Of a stretch of 64,000 bases of DNA, positions 46,517-56,131 are shown piece after piece. The position numbers and the translations under genes were made by a program. The notes under the pieces were generated by a model. It saw only the letters and a list, made by a program, of their open reading frames with translations, was not told where the DNA came from and searched no databases. Position 1 is the stretch's first letter. Every line of letters begins with the position of its first letter. Source of the DNA: UBA5436 sp050951845 (GTDB lineage: Bacteria; Bacillota; Clostridia; Saccharofermentanales; DTU023). The stretch lies in the NCBI GenBank assembly GCA_050951845.1, contig JBMNJV010000006.1, forward strand, positions 62,001 through 126,000, given 5' to 3'.

Positions 46517-47881
46517 TGTTCTGTTAACTTAAAAATTAAAAAGAGATCTGAAAAGCCTCTGGTAGAATGTTTTTACCCAAACAACATTTACCTCCGAGAA
46601 AGGACAATTCAGATCTCATGAAAAGTATATCAAATAACTCATCATTTAACCTCATTTGCCCTCGCTGTTTTTCTAATAATCTTCATCGCTTTGGCAAAGA
46701 TAAAGACGGATATCAAAAGTTTCAGTGTCAATCTTGTAAAAGACAATGGGCTCCTGCGAAACCTATTAAATCAAGAACTACTTACAGGAAATATCCTCCT
46801 TGTCCTAAATGCGGGAAAGCTACCTTCCTGCATCATGAATATCAGTTCTATTCTAACTTCAGATGTGGCGATAAGAAGTGTTACCATGGTTTCAACGTGC
46901 CTAAGTTAGTTGAGATTCCACCTGCTTCTTCCAGCCAAATTAACTTAGAAGAGTTTACTATGAAACGCATGAGACATCCTTTTTATCTTGTTTTCACTGC
47001 TCTTACTCTTTATTTCTTTGACAATTCTACTTTGAGAAAGATTAGCCAACACCTTTGGTTAGTTCACAACATCAAAATCTCACATGTCACTATCCATAAG
47101 TGGTGTAAGAGATTTGCTCCAGCTATAATTCAAGCTGTCAATCCGTACAAGAAACAACTTAATCTTGCTGATTCTGATGAATGGCACTTCGATGAAACTT
47201 ATATCAAAATCAATGGCAAGAATTATTATGTGTGGTTTGCTTTAGATTTTGAAACCAGAGTCATCTTGGATTTCCATATCTCTGAATTTAGAGATTCTAC
47301 CGCTGCTCATACTTTGTTACATAGCTGCAAAGAACAATTTGGTAAACCTCGGGAAGCTGTTATTATGGATCGCTATTATGCTTACCAACAACCCGCTCGC
47401 AGGTTCTTTCCTGATCTCGATTTCATCCAAGTCGAAAGCTTTGAGGATCTGATTAACAATAATCCCATTGAAGCCTTTAACGGACAGTTTAAAGCTTGGT
47501 ACAAACCCAAAAGAGGCTTTAAGTCTTTTGAATCTGCCAACATACTCATTGCTCTTTTTGTTTGCTTTTATAACTTTGTTAAACCGCATTCTTCGCTGAA
47601 TAATCTTACTCCGGCTCAAGTGGCAGGAGCTAAATATAGCGAAAAAGCCAGACAAAAGTTCCTTTTGATTACCTAAGGCTTATTCAGATTTCAAGTTTCA
47701 ATTTTCTTCTTCAATCTCTTTTTGAGATTACTTTGTGTGCTTAATTTTCTAATTTTCTTTGCTTACACACTTTTTTCTGTTACTCTTGATCTGATTTCAA
47801 AAGTTTGTGGTGAAAATTTTCTTCAAGTTTCGCCAGTTTGCTTTTCAGATCTCTTTTTCTTCATCTTTAGTTAACAGAGCC
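46517..47881 (+). mobile_element. IS6/IS240-like insertion sequence, 1365 bp
   Basis: Flanked by the 8-bp direct repeat GGTTTTTC (46509-46516; 47882-47889). Inner ends share TCTGTTAACT and AAAAAGAGATCTGAAAAGC in inverted orientation over about 45 bases. One transposase gene fills it. Eight-base duplications are usual for IS6. The host site is a TTGGTTTTCC-type tandem tract. Confidence 0.85.
46618..47676 (+). CDS. DDE transposase with N-terminal zinc ribbons
   Basis: A 352-residue transposase. Two zinc-ribbon-like clusters open it (CPRC...CQSC and CPKC...CGDKKC), then a helical DNA-binding part (LRKISQHLWLVHNIKISHVT). The IS240-type catalytic core follows, with Asp in WHFDETYIKI, Asp in AVIMDRYYAY and Glu in NNPIEAFNGQFK. 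The end has FYNFVKPHSSLN. No frameshift is seen, so it may be active. I take the ATG at 46618; an ATG 17 codons upstream lacks a ribosome site. Confidence 0.88.
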   Translation: MKSISNNSSFNLICPRCFSNNLHRFGKDKDGYQKFQCQSCKRQWAPAKPIKSRTTYRKYPPCPKCGKATFLHHEYQFYSNFRCGDKKCYHGFNVPKLVEIPPASSSQINLEEFTMKRMRHPFYLVFTALTLYFFDNSTLRKISQHLWLVHNIKISHVTIHKWCKRFAPAIIQAVNPYKKQLNLADSDEWHFDETYIKINGKNYYVWFALDFETRVILDFHISEFRDSTAAHTLLHSCKEQFGKPREAVIMDRYYAYQQPARRFFPDLDFIQVESFEDLINNNPIEAFNGQFKAWYKPKRGFKSFESANILIALFVCFYNFVKPHSSLNNLTPAQVAGAKYSEKARQKFLLIT

Positions 47882-48145
47882 GGTTTTTCCTATTTGGTTT
47901 TCCTATTTGGTTTTCCTTATTTGATTCGTTATGACATCCGAATAAAAAATCCGGTCTAATCACATTACGATAATAAAGCTCGTATTGTGAACTTACAGAA
48001 TAATTCATTGAGTATAACAACTGGATTCCGTAAGGATATTAATTCGTGTATGTTTGGGTCAACAATCTTTCAAGGATGATATTACTACTTAAACCTTAAA
48101 GATGTGTAAGGTTTCCGTAAAAATCTTGCCCGATTTTATTTATTT
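47882..48145. other. Intergenic DNA right of the IS: short tandem tract and small hairpin
   Basis: 47882-47935 is a decayed tandem of GGTTTTCCTATTT units, matching the sequence left of the IS. At 48091-48115 AAACCTTA faces TAAGGTTT. No gene was recognised. Confidence 0.5.
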
Positions 48146-48300
48146 ACTTGCACACTATTTAAGGTTGTACTGCTAAATTTCTGCATAAGCTTGAAAAGTG
48201 TGCAAAGCCATCCGGAAAAACCGGAGTTTATAAAAGAACTTGCACACTATTTAAGGTTGTACCGCCAGATCGTTGCATAAGCTTAGAAAGTGTGCATGGC
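48146..48300 (+). repeat. Hairpin-repeat pair D (92-bp period)
   Basis: Two units start at 48146 and 48238. Each is a ~58-nt hairpin whose arms TTGCACACTATTTAAG and CTTGAAAAGTGTGCAA pair over 14 of 16 positions. A 34-nt spacer with a small TCCGGAAAAACCGGA hairpin separates them. The sequence is unrelated to arrays A and B, but the unit size and arm/spacer layout are the same. Confidence 0.8.
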
Positions 48301-48324
48301 CAACCCGAGATGTCCTTATTTTAT

Positions 48325-49593
48325 TTAGAAAGAATCTCGCAACTGTCCGGCAATAAAACCGCTCGTCCATGCCCATTGCAAGTTAAACCCACCGGTTTTA
48401 CCATCAATATCTACGAGTTCTCCACAGACATAAATGCTCGGTTGAGATTTAAGAGCAAAACTCGGCATCTGAATTTGTGACAAATATACACCGCCGGCAG
48501 TTATTTGAGCAGCTGAAAATCCCTTACTGCCACTAACTTTAAATGAAGTTGATTTCATCAATTTGGCAAGATTTTCAATTGAACCTGCTCTTTGTATAAG
48601 ATAATCTGAAATTTTTTCTTTAACTATACCCACCGCAGAAAAATCTGTTTTTTGTCCGGTTAATGTTTTCTGTCGATTAAGTAAATATTTTTCTATTTCT
48701 GATAGTTGATAATCGGAAACAAAATCTAATTCAACAAATATCTCTTTTATTTCTTCGTTGATCTGATCAGCTAGCGGCAGGAAGCGTGCAAGTTCCATCG
48801 CTGCAATTCCCGATAAACCATTATCTATAAATAAGAACTCGCCTGAACTTTGAGCTAAAACCTTACTGTTACAAATTAATTTAGCATTACCCTTAAATCG
48901 TTGTCCTGTGAGTAATTTAGCTTTTTCATCCATGAACAGATTCAAAGGGACTAAACCGGGACGCAATTCAGATATCGTCGTATACTCTTCAAGCAACCGG
49001 TAACCGGAATCTGTACCGCCTAAATTTTGAGCAGCTTTACTACCGCATGCAACAATCAGTTTTTTACATTGAAAGGTTTGGGCGGAAGTCAGAAAAGTAA
49101 AATACTGTTTTTGTTTTACTGTTTTACATGGCTCAACCGCTAATTCCAGAAAATTGTCTGCAGATTTGATCCGGACAACTTCCGACTGTAACAATACATC
49201 AATTTTTGCTGTGATTAATGCTTGAGTCAAAGTAAGAACCACGCCTGAAGCTTGTTCAGAATAAGGATAAGCTCTGTCACTTTGATCTAGTCGCAACGGG
49301 ATACCCAGGCTACCAAAAAATTCAACTGTTTCAGGAAAAGAAAAAATATTAAAAGCCGTTTGCAGAAATTTCCGTTTTACGGATTTTCCGGCTTGCAAAC
49401 TGAAATAATTATCCGATTTGATATTACGGTTGGATAAATTGCAACGTCCGTTACCTGAAGCTTGAACTTTACGCAATAATTGAAATTCTTTTTCCAAAAG
49501 TAATATCTTATATTCCGGATAATGTCTGCGCACCGATAAAGCAGCAATTACTCCTGATGCGCCACCGCCGATAACTATACAATCATAATTCAT
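48325..49593 (-). CDS. HI0933-family FAD-dependent oxidoreductase
   Basis: A 422-residue flavoprotein. The dinucleotide site is CIVIGGGASGVIAAL at the N-terminus, then LLEKEFQLLRKVQASGNGRCNLSN, the family marker, and a closing YVCGELVDIDGKTGGFNLQWAW with the second FAD contact. Members include BaiN-type enzymes acting on steroids or unsaturated substrates; the substrate here is unknown. Its ATG overlaps the stop of the CYTH gene (ATGA). Confidence 0.9.
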   Translation of the reverse strand: MNYDCIVIGGGASGVIAALSVRRHYPEYKILLLEKEFQLLRKVQASGNGRCNLSNRNIKSDNYFSLQAGKSVKRKFLQTAFNIFSFPETVEFFGSLGIPLRLDQSDRAYPYSEQASGVVLTLTQALITAKIDVLLQSEVVRIKSADNFLELAVEPCKTVKQKQYFTFLTSAQTFQCKKLIVACGSKAAQNLGGTDSGYRLLEEYTTISELRPGLVPLNLFMDEKAKLLTGQRFKGNAKLICNSKVLAQSSGEFLFIDNGLSGIAAMELARFLPLADQINEEIKEIFVELDFVSDYQLSEIEKYLLNRQKTLTGQKTDFSAVGIVKEKISDYLIQRAGSIENLAKLMKSTSFKVSGSKGFSAAQITAGGVYLSQIQMPSFALKSQPSIYVCGELVDIDGKTGGFNLQWAWTSGFIAGQLRDSF

Positions 49594-50282
49594 CTGCTAT
49601 AAAGGTCGGCAATCTCAATTGCCTGATCATATTTGCTTTTGGTAGCGGAAATCACCGGTAATTGAGCGAGAAAATCATTTTTCAAATAGAATAAATCTTC
49701 CCGATTCCCGGTTAAGAGTTCGAGTTCAATTTCCGAAAATTGTTTGACATATTCAGCAGTACCCAAATATCCCTCATCAAAGCATAATTCAAAACGACTT
49801 GAACGATAGGAATAGGCATATGAAGTTCTGGTATAATCAGCGAGACATACCTCATAGAGAGGTCTGCCTTCAAGAACACGCAGGATTTGTACTAAATCCG
49901 GATCGGAAGCCTCTTTATTATCTTTTTCTGTCAACATCCGGTTCAAAAACCAGGTCGGATTTATGCCGGTTTTAATATCCCAATGTTGTTCTTCATCATT
50001 CAATTCAAATTCCCATTCCTGTCTTTCAAAAACACCCGGATCCTGCAGACCGTTATTATGGTTCGGCAATTTTAAGGTCAGATAGAAACGTTCATTACTT
50101 CTTCTGATTCTGAGAAATCCTTTGCGTTGACGCAATAGTTGATCTGCAGTATCAAAATAGGAAGAGCGCATTGCATATGACATATTTCCGGTTAATAACA
50201 GATGATCAAAAATTATCGGTTCATTCATGATCTCCATAAAATCAGCATCTTCTTTTAAGATAAATTTTAATTCCGATTCCAT
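49590..50282 (-). CDS. CYTH-domain phosphohydrolase
   Basis: A 230-residue CYTH protein. It begins with the ExExK motif (ESELKF), followed by SYFDTADQLLRQRKGFLRIRR, FYLTLKLPNHN and ERQEWEFEL, and ends with FSEIELELLTG and ATKSKYDQAI. The charged tunnel binds triphosphates. Relatives are inorganic triphosphatases or adenylate cyclases; the former is more common in Firmicutes. Coupled to the flavoprotein gene by a four-base overlap. Confidence 0.88.
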   Translation of the reverse strand: MESELKFILKEDADFMEIMNEPIIFDHLLLTGNMSYAMRSSYFDTADQLLRQRKGFLRIRRSNERFYLTLKLPNHNNGLQDPGVFERQEWEFELNDEEQHWDIKTGINPTWFLNRMLTEKDNKEASDPDLVQILRVLEGRPLYEVCLADYTRTSYAYSYRSSRFELCFDEGYLGTAEYVKQFSEIELELLTGNREDLFYLKNDFLAQLPVISATKSKYDQAIEIADLYSR

Positions 50283-50304
50283 ACATCCCCCATTAATTCG
50301 AAAA

Positions 50305-51546
50305 TCACAGACTCAAAATTTTCACACCTTGATCAGTTATCAAGATTATTTGATTTGCATTGATACCGATACGTATTATATCCGCAGTTACAACTTGATC
50401 CAAGATCAAATTTCCACTATTACGCTCAAACACTTTAACCTTATTTCCATCATTGAAAGAGATATAATCCGCAGAATAGGTGAAATTATCGATTGATGTC
50501 CCGATTTCAAGCTCTTTTTCATTAAAAATCAGTTTTGTAAGATCCCATTCAGCAATTTGCAAACTGCCTTCAACATGTGTTGAGGCAAAAGCCATCAGTT
50601 TTGTACCTGCAGCAATTTCATAAACCTTGCCAGGTGCATAACTGGCAATCGGCTTTTCCTGTTCCAAGTTCAATACTAAAATATTCGATGTACTTGTCAG
50701 CACAATGTTATTATTCGGATCATGATCTATTTTTCCATACAAGTACGGATAATCATCAGGCAATTTTTGTCCGATTTGATTGCCGTTCAGATCATAACGT
50801 TTAATGACCGGTTGAATCATCGAACCTTTCATATTTGTTAAAAGAACATCGAAAAAGTCCAAATTATTACTGAAACTGACAGCCAGAGGATAACCTGATT
50901 CAAAAAACTGAATCATTAACATTTTCTCACCGGTTTCCAGATCGACGATATGAACAAAACCCGGTTGATCAGAATTTTCTTCGATAATTGCCAGATATTG
51001 CTCACCGCCGAAATAGGCTCCGGCAAAACGACCATCTAAATGCAATGAGAATTTTTTACCGTGACTATCTAAAACTACGATTTGACCTGAATTCCGATCG
51101 CCGGCAATAAAATAATTTGCATTAGATACTCCGACCGGTCTTTCTAAATCAACTTGTTCCTGATAAATATCTTTTCCGGCGTAGTTTTTCAAGATAAGCT
51201 GATCTTGAGATAAATAAACCAACTGATTAGCAAAAGGGAAATATCTATTCGCATCATGCGCCGAAAATTCTAAAACAGTTTCTATATTTGCTGATTCAAT
51301 CGGCTTTAAGCTCTCATCTTCAGGTAATTCAGGTGAATCCGGAAGTTTATAGATTAAGATAAATAATAAGCCGAAAAAGACCAAAACTAATAAACCGATA
51401 ATAATCAAACCTTTACGTTGATTTTTATCAGTTTGTTTTTTCCTCAAACCTGATTTAGCAATCTTTGAACTCAATAGACTTTTACCTGAATTATGAGATT
51501 CAACCAAGTCTTGTTTTTTTCGATTTGAGTTATCTCTATCTGCCAT
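50305..51546 (-). CDS. Membrane-anchored beta-propeller protein (DUF5711-like)
   Basis: A 413-residue protein. A basic cytoplasmic head (NRKKQDLVESHNSGK, LRKKQTDKNQRKG) precedes one helix (LIIIGLLVLVFFGLLFILIY). An outside domain of ~330 residues has repeating beta motifs such as NYFIAGDRNSGQIVVLDS, HIVDLETGEKMLMIQF and SADYISFNDGNKVKVFE, typical of a six- or seven-blade propeller. The function is unknown. I take the ATG ten bases after AAGGA; another ATG seven codons upstream is possible. Confidence 0.7.
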   Translation of the reverse strand: MADRDNSNRKKQDLVESHNSGKSLLSSKIAKSGLRKKQTDKNQRKGLIIIGLLVLVFFGLLFILIYKLPDSPELPEDESLKPIESANIETVLEFSAHDANRYFPFANQLVYLSQDQLILKNYAGKDIYQEQVDLERPVGVSNANYFIAGDRNSGQIVVLDSHGKKFSLHLDGRFAGAYFGGEQYLAIIEENSDQPGFVHIVDLETGEKMLMIQFFESGYPLAVSFSNNLDFFDVLLTNMKGSMIQPVIKRYDLNGNQIGQKLPDDYPYLYGKIDHDPNNNIVLTSTSNILVLNLEQEKPIASYAPGKVYEIAAGTKLMAFASTHVEGSLQIAEWDLTKLIFNEKELEIGTSIDNFTYSADYISFNDGNKVKVFERNSGNLILDQVVTADIIRIGINANQIILITDQGVKILSL

Positions 51547-51623
51547 GACCGGATAATCCTTTTTCATCTCGTAACAGTATAGTCACTGTTACGTATTAAT
51601 TCAATCATATAAGGTTTTAACCG

Positions 51624-51660
51624 ATAAAAAAACGGCGATATCAAAATGATAAAGCCGTTT
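51624..51660 (-). terminator. groEL terminator
   Basis: AAACGGC and GCCGTTT form a stem around a 17-base loop, with a run of T residues after it in the groEL direction, about 85 bases past the stop. Confidence 0.85.
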
Positions 51661-51742
51661 AGTTTGTATATTTATTACAAAAATCTTTTCTACAGTTTGT
51701 AGAGAATCACCGATCAAACACTTTTTCTAAACAATCGTTTGA

Positions 51743-53359
51743 TTAATACATACCCGGTCCACCTGCAGGCATTGCCGGTTCAGGTTCAGGAATATTAGCG
51801 ACAATAGCTTCCGTCGTGAGCATGGTCGAAGCAATGGAAGCTGCATTTTGCAATGCTGAGCGCGTTACTTTCGCCGGATCAACGATACCGACTTCGTTCA
51901 TATCAACAATTTGTTCGCTTAAAACATCAAATCCTTTACCGCGATCACTGTTTTTAACTCTTTCAGCAATAACGCTTCCGTCATAACCCGCATTAGCTGC
52001 AATCTGACGAACTGGTTCTTCTAAAGCTTTGAGTACGATTGAAACACCCGTGCGTACATCACCTTCGGCTTCATCCAAAATTTTCTGTACTTTTTCCATA
52101 GCATCAATGTATGCTGTACCGCCGCCTGCAATAACACCTTCTTCAACTGCCGCTCTGGTCGCTGCTAAAGCATCTTCAATACGCAGTTTTCTTTCTTTCA
52201 TTTCTGTTTCGGTAGCTGCACCGACTTTGATTACAGCAACGCCGCCTGACAATTTCGCCAAACGTTCTTGTAATTTTTCACGATCAAAATCCGATGTTTC
52301 TTCTTCAATTTGATTGCGGATGACATTGACACGATCTTTAATCAGATCTTTATCACCGGCACCGTCAACAATCGTTGTCGTATCTTTGGTCACAATAACA
52401 CTGCCTGCACGACCTAAATCAGACAATTTTACTTCTTTTAATTCCATGCCCAAATCTTCAGCCACAAATGTACCGCCGGTTAAAATTGCGATATCTTGCA
52501 GATTATCTTTGCGACGATCACCGAAACCCGGAGCTTTCACTGCAATACAGTTAAATGTGCCGCGCAATTTATTGAGAATAATTGTTGAAAGAGCTTCGCC
52601 TTCCACATCTTCTGCAATAATGACCAATTTATGGCCCGCTTGTACAACTTCTTCCAACAAAGGCAGAATATCTTGAATTGCAGAAATCTTTTTGTCGGTA
52701 ATCAAAATGTGTGCATCCTCATAAACTGCTTCCATTTTGTCAGTATTGGTTACCATGTATGCCGAGATATAGCCACGATCAAATTCCATACCTTCAACAA
52801 CTTCAAGCTCGGTACCCATGGTCTGAGATTCTTCTACGGTAATTACACCGTCATTGGAAACTTTGTCCATGGCATCGGCAATTAAAGCTCCGACTTCTTT
52901 ATCATCAGCTGAAATTGAAGCTACACGTGAGATATCATCTTTGCCTTCGACCAATTTAGAATCGGATTTAATAGATTCTACAGCGACAGCAACTGCTTGA
53001 TCTATACCACGTTTAACAATCATCGGGTTTGCACCTGCTGCAATATTCTTCAATCCTTCACGATAAATCGCTTGAGCCAGAAGAGTCGCTGTTGTTGTAC
53101 CGTCACCGGCAACATCTTGTGTTTTGGTAGCAACTTCTTTAATCAATTGAGCTCCGGCATTCTCGAAACGATCTTCCAATTCAATTTCTCTGGCAATTGA
53201 AACACCGTCATTAGTTACGACCGGTGCGCCGTATTGTTTATCTAAAACTACATTTCTGCCTTTAGGTCCTAAAGTAATCTTAACTGTATCCGCTAATTTA
53301 TTTACACCGCTTAATAAAGCATCACGTGCATCATCATTATATTTTAATTCTTTTGCCAT
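51743..53359 (-). CDS. groEL: Chaperonin GroEL
   Basis: A 538-residue 60-kDa chaperonin subunit forming the double-ring folding cage. Conserved stretches are KITLGPKGRNVVLDKQYG, the ATP site DGVSIAREIEL and AGDGTTTATLLAQAI, and KAPGFGDRRKDNLQDIAILTGG. It ends in PEPAMPAGGPGMY, a shorter glycine-methionine tail than usual. It follows groES by 47 bases with AGGA ahead of the ATG. Confidence 0.98.
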   Translation of the reverse strand: MAKELKYNDDARDALLSGVNKLADTVKITLGPKGRNVVLDKQYGAPVVTNDGVSIAREIELEDRFENAGAQLIKEVATKTQDVAGDGTTTATLLAQAIYREGLKNIAAGANPMIVKRGIDQAVAVAVESIKSDSKLVEGKDDISRVASISADDKEVGALIADAMDKVSNDGVITVEESQTMGTELEVVEGMEFDRGYISAYMVTNTDKMEAVYEDAHILITDKKISAIQDILPLLEEVVQAGHKLVIIAEDVEGEALSTIILNKLRGTFNCIAVKAPGFGDRRKDNLQDIAILTGGTFVAEDLGMELKEVKLSDLGRAGSVIVTKDTTTIVDGAGDKDLIKDRVNVIRNQIEEETSDFDREKLQERLAKLSGGVAVIKVGAATETEMKERKLRIEDALAATRAAVEEGVIAGGGTAYIDAMEKVQKILDEAEGDVRTGVSIVLKALEEPVRQIAANAGYDGSVIAERVKNSDRGKGFDVLSEQIVDMNEVGIVDPAKVTRSALQNAASIASTMLTTEAIVANIPEPEPAMPAGGPGMY

Positions 53360-53406
53360 TTTAATTCCTCCGTAAGAGTCTTATTCTTTCTATTTATAAA
53401 AACACA

Positions 53407-53691
53407 CTATTCTACAATCGCTAAAATATCGTTTTGTTTGAGGATAGTATATTCAATATCATCAAATTTAAATGCAGTACCGGCATATTGGCTGATTAAA
53501 ACCTGATCGCCAACCTCAACTTCCATGATTACGTCTTTACCGTCAATAACTCCGCCCGGACCTACTGCCACGATTTCCGCAATCTGTGGTTTTTCTTTAG
53601 CACTACCCGGCAATACAATACCGCTCTTGGTAGTTTCTTCAGCTTCTAACATCTTAATTACAACACGATCACCCAATGGTTTAATATTCAT
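53407..53691 (-). CDS. groES: Co-chaperonin GroES
   Basis: A 94-residue GroES lid protein. It starts MNIKPLGDRVVIKMLEAEE and has the mobile loop ETTKSGIVLPGSAKEKPQ and the closing YTILKQNDILAIVE. AAGGAGG lies six bases before the ATG. First gene of the CIRCE-controlled groESL operon. Confidence 0.97.
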   Translation of the reverse strand: MNIKPLGDRVVIKMLEAEETTKSGIVLPGSAKEKPQIAEIVAVGPGGVIDGKDVIMEVEVGDQVLISQYAGTAFKFDDIEYTILKQNDILAIVE

Positions 53692-53732
53692 GCTGACCTC
53701 CTTATATCTATTGTTTTTTTATGAACATTGTA

Positions 53733-53759
53733 TTAGCACTCGGGACTCCAGAGTGCCAG
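53733..53759 (-). promoter_or_regulatory. CIRCE operator (HrcA site) of groESL
   Basis: TTAGCACTC, nine bases, then GAGTGCCAG, against the consensus TTAGCACTC-N9-GAGTGCTAA, two mismatches in the second arm. It lies between the promoter and groES, the usual place for HrcA repression that is lifted on heat shock. Confidence 0.92.
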
Positions 53760-53767
53760 CGAATAAT

Positions 53768-53796
53768 AATATAGAATTATAGTCGGCATTTGTCAA
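53768..53796 (-). promoter_or_regulatory. groESL promoter
   Basis: On the minus strand a perfect TTGACA (53791-53796) and TATATT (53768-53773) are 17 bases apart, a SigA-type promoter just upstream of CIRCE. Confidence 0.8.
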
Positions 53797-53824
53797 GAAA
53801 CAAATCGCAAAGAATTATGGATAA

Positions 53825-54502
53825 TCATGAAATAAATATGGCATTTTCCAATAGTAAACGATATAAAAACGAATTTGAAACTTGCAACAAGACGATTTCA
53901 GAAAAAGGCGCAGTACGGCTTAAGACAATTACCAGAAGCACTGCAAATAAGCCTGCAATCAGAAATCCCAGTACAATCCCGCATACTCGATTAACTGTTC
54001 CCAAAATCGGAATTTTGTTGAACAAATCAGAAAATCGATTGATCAAATAATAAAAAACCAAGCGCAGTATAACAAAAATAACTACAAATGTAATCGCAGT
54101 TACCAGAAGTACTGCCAGTTTTCTCACCAGATTTTCAATCAAAGGCAGAGTCGCTTCTCCTATACTTTCAGCTAATCGATTGCTCCTGTTTTCGGAAAGA
54201 CCGATATTTTGTAATACCAAAGGGATCGGTTCCCCCTGATCCAATATTTGTCCCGAAAGCTGTTGGCTTAAGTCAGTAATTTTCGTTTCCGGAAAAAATA
54301 CAGAAGTGAAATAATCGGAAATCTGATTTGCAATCAAAGCGGCAAGCAGCAAAGCAACAACAGTAATGCCTAAGCGCAAAATCACAGCTAAAAACCCTCT
54401 GCGCCAACCTTGGATAATCTGATAAATCAGTATACCGATAATGCATAGATCAATTAACAAGAAAAATTGCTCTTTTCTAATTACTCGGCTCAGGCTCAAC
54501 AA
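53825..54502 (-). CDS. CvpA-family membrane protein
   Basis: About 225 residues with four hydrophobic segments (FLLIDLCIIGILIYQII, VILRLGITVVALLLAALIA, LAVLLVTAITFVVIFVILRL, VCGIVLGFLIAGLFAVLLVI). The CvpA pattern is GWRRGFLAVILRL early and FNKIPILGTVNRVCGIVLG late. Its link with colicin V export in E. coli is indirect; the role in Firmicutes is unclear. The start (TTG) lies inside the 3' end of the LCP gene, and a shorter start is possible. Confidence 0.8.
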   Translation of the reverse strand: MLSLSRVIRKEQFFLLIDLCIIGILIYQIIQGWRRGFLAVILRLGITVVALLLAALIANQISDYFTSVFFPETKITDLSQQLSGQILDQGEPIPLVLQNIGLSENRSNRLAESIGEATLPLIENLVRKLAVLLVTAITFVVIFVILRLVFYYLINRFSDLFNKIPILGTVNRVCGIVLGFLIAGLFAVLLVIVLSRTAPFSEIVLLQVSNSFLYRLLLENAIFIS

Positions 54503-56108
54503 ATGAAGATGGTGCTGTTATCGGAGGATCGATCAACGGCTGCTCGGTTTCCGGAGGTACCGTTTCCGCCGGTATTGCTGACGTTTCCACCGGTGTTGCT
54601 GACGTAGCAGCAGAATCAGGCGTATCTGCGGATACGGCAGGAGTCGCTGTTTGCGAGGTTTCCGGCGGTTCAGACAAATTGGTTGAAGAATCATTAGTCC
54701 CGATCGGAAGAGTTAGTGGCGGTTCAGTACTTGAGCTCGTGACAACGGGATCTGTGGGTTCGATTACCGTAGGTATAGGTTCAACCGGAAGTGGAATTGA
54801 TCCGGGAACAGTATATTCCGTTGCTTCCGTTGTTTCCGTTACTTCCGTTGCTTCACTTAACGGAACTGTATTCTGATAAATCTCGGGACTGCTCGGTTCC
54901 TCCACTTTTAAATTACCGCTTGAATCTGTCGCATCCGGTACAACCCATTCATCAATTTGTCCGACTACCGAAATGGCATCAGCAGAATTGGGTGCTCCGG
55001 GAATGATCGCAACCGGATCAAACGGGAATGTCTTTCCGTAAATAAACTCCTGAATTAACGGAATCATACCGTTGAAATCGCAGAGATTTAACCACGCTGC
55101 GCCGCTGTAATGTGTATGATATCCGGCAATCGGAATCGTCAAGTTTTCAATTTTACCTTCTAAAATCGGCAATACGGATTGTAGTAAGCCGAGCATTTCT
55201 TCATTAGTTAAATTAGTTGTAACCAGTGACAAACCTTCTTTAATCAATTCAAGTTTTTTCTCACCGCTTACCTCGGTAAACTTATTGAATATACCCTGAA
55301 TCACTTCTTGTTGATAATGCATACGATCATAGTCGCCGCCGGCTGTAGACCGGTTTCTGGCATAGCCTACGGCCTGTCTGCCGTTCAGATTTTGTATGCC
55401 TGCTGAAGTCAGATGAGCAGCCTGTTCCGTATCATAAAACACCGCATTAGTTTCATCAATATTCGCATTAATAAAAGGTATAGCTTCTTCCCCTACATCG
55501 ATTTCAATTCCGTCTATCAGATCAATGACTTTTTCCAAACCACGCATATTGACTACAACATAGCGGTCAATTCCCAAACGTAACATATTATTGACGGTTT
55601 GCATGACATATTCCGGTCCGCCATACACATTGGCATGATTCAATTTATCCATCATATCTCTGCCGGGCATTTCTACCAGCATATCTCGTTGCAAAGATGT
55701 TAATTTAACTTTCTTCTGGGTTTTGTTAATTGTCAAAATCAGCATTGCATCGGAACGTTCTTTAATCTGCGTCTTATCACGCGAATCTATACCCAGCAGC
55801 AGGATATTCGTTACATCTTTATCATATGGAATCGGATTTTCCAATTTCTGTTCCTGTTTCTGTTTCTGTTCTCCAATTTCCAATTCCGGATAATCTCGAT
55901 ATTGTTCATCTATGACGTACGCTTTTTTTTCTTTATCGGTATCAGTTTCACGCACGACATTGATTTGCCCGAAAGTATTATCCCATAATGCATTTACACC
56001 TATGGACAAAATGATGACAAACACCAAAATAATACAACCTGCTGCAAACCACGGTTTTTTATAGAAAGAAATTTCGGAAATATTTTTAACGATTGATTTT
56101 TTATTCAT
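54477..56108 (-). CDS. LytR-CpsA-Psr (LCP) family cell-wall ligase
   Basis: A 543-residue protein. A cytoplasmic start and one helix (FAAGCIILVFVIILSIGVNAL) lead to the LCP catalytic domain at ~95-345: NILLLGIDSRD, KLTSLQRDMLVEMPG, KLNHANVYGG, and VGYARNRSTAGGDYDRMHYQQEVI with the conserved Arg and Asp. The last ~150 residues are a Thr/Pro/Ser-rich tail (TEATEVTETTEATEY). LCP enzymes attach wall polymers such as teichoic acid to peptidoglycan using lipid-linked donors. Confidence 0.94.
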   Translation of the reverse strand: MNKKSIVKNISEISFYKKPWFAAGCIILVFVIILSIGVNALWDNTFGQINVVRETDTDKEKKAYVIDEQYRDYPELEIGEQKQKQEQKLENPIPYDKDVTNILLLGIDSRDKTQIKERSDAMLILTINKTQKKVKLTSLQRDMLVEMPGRDMMDKLNHANVYGGPEYVMQTVNNMLRLGIDRYVVVNMRGLEKVIDLIDGIEIDVGEEAIPFINANIDETNAVFYDTEQAAHLTSAGIQNLNGRQAVGYARNRSTAGGDYDRMHYQQEVIQGIFNKFTEVSGEKKLELIKEGLSLVTTNLTNEEMLGLLQSVLPILEGKIENLTIPIAGYHTHYSGAAWLNLCDFNGMIPLIQEFIYGKTFPFDPVAIIPGAPNSADAISVVGQIDEWVVPDATDSSGNLKVEEPSSPEIYQNTVPLSEATEVTETTEATEYTVPGSIPLPVEPIPTVIEPTDPVVTSSSTEPPLTLPIGTNDSSTNLSEPPETSQTATPAVSADTPDSAATSATPVETSAIPAETVPPETEQPLIDPPITAPSSFVEPEPSN

Positions 56109-56131
56109 TTGTTTCTTATAATATCAAAAAC

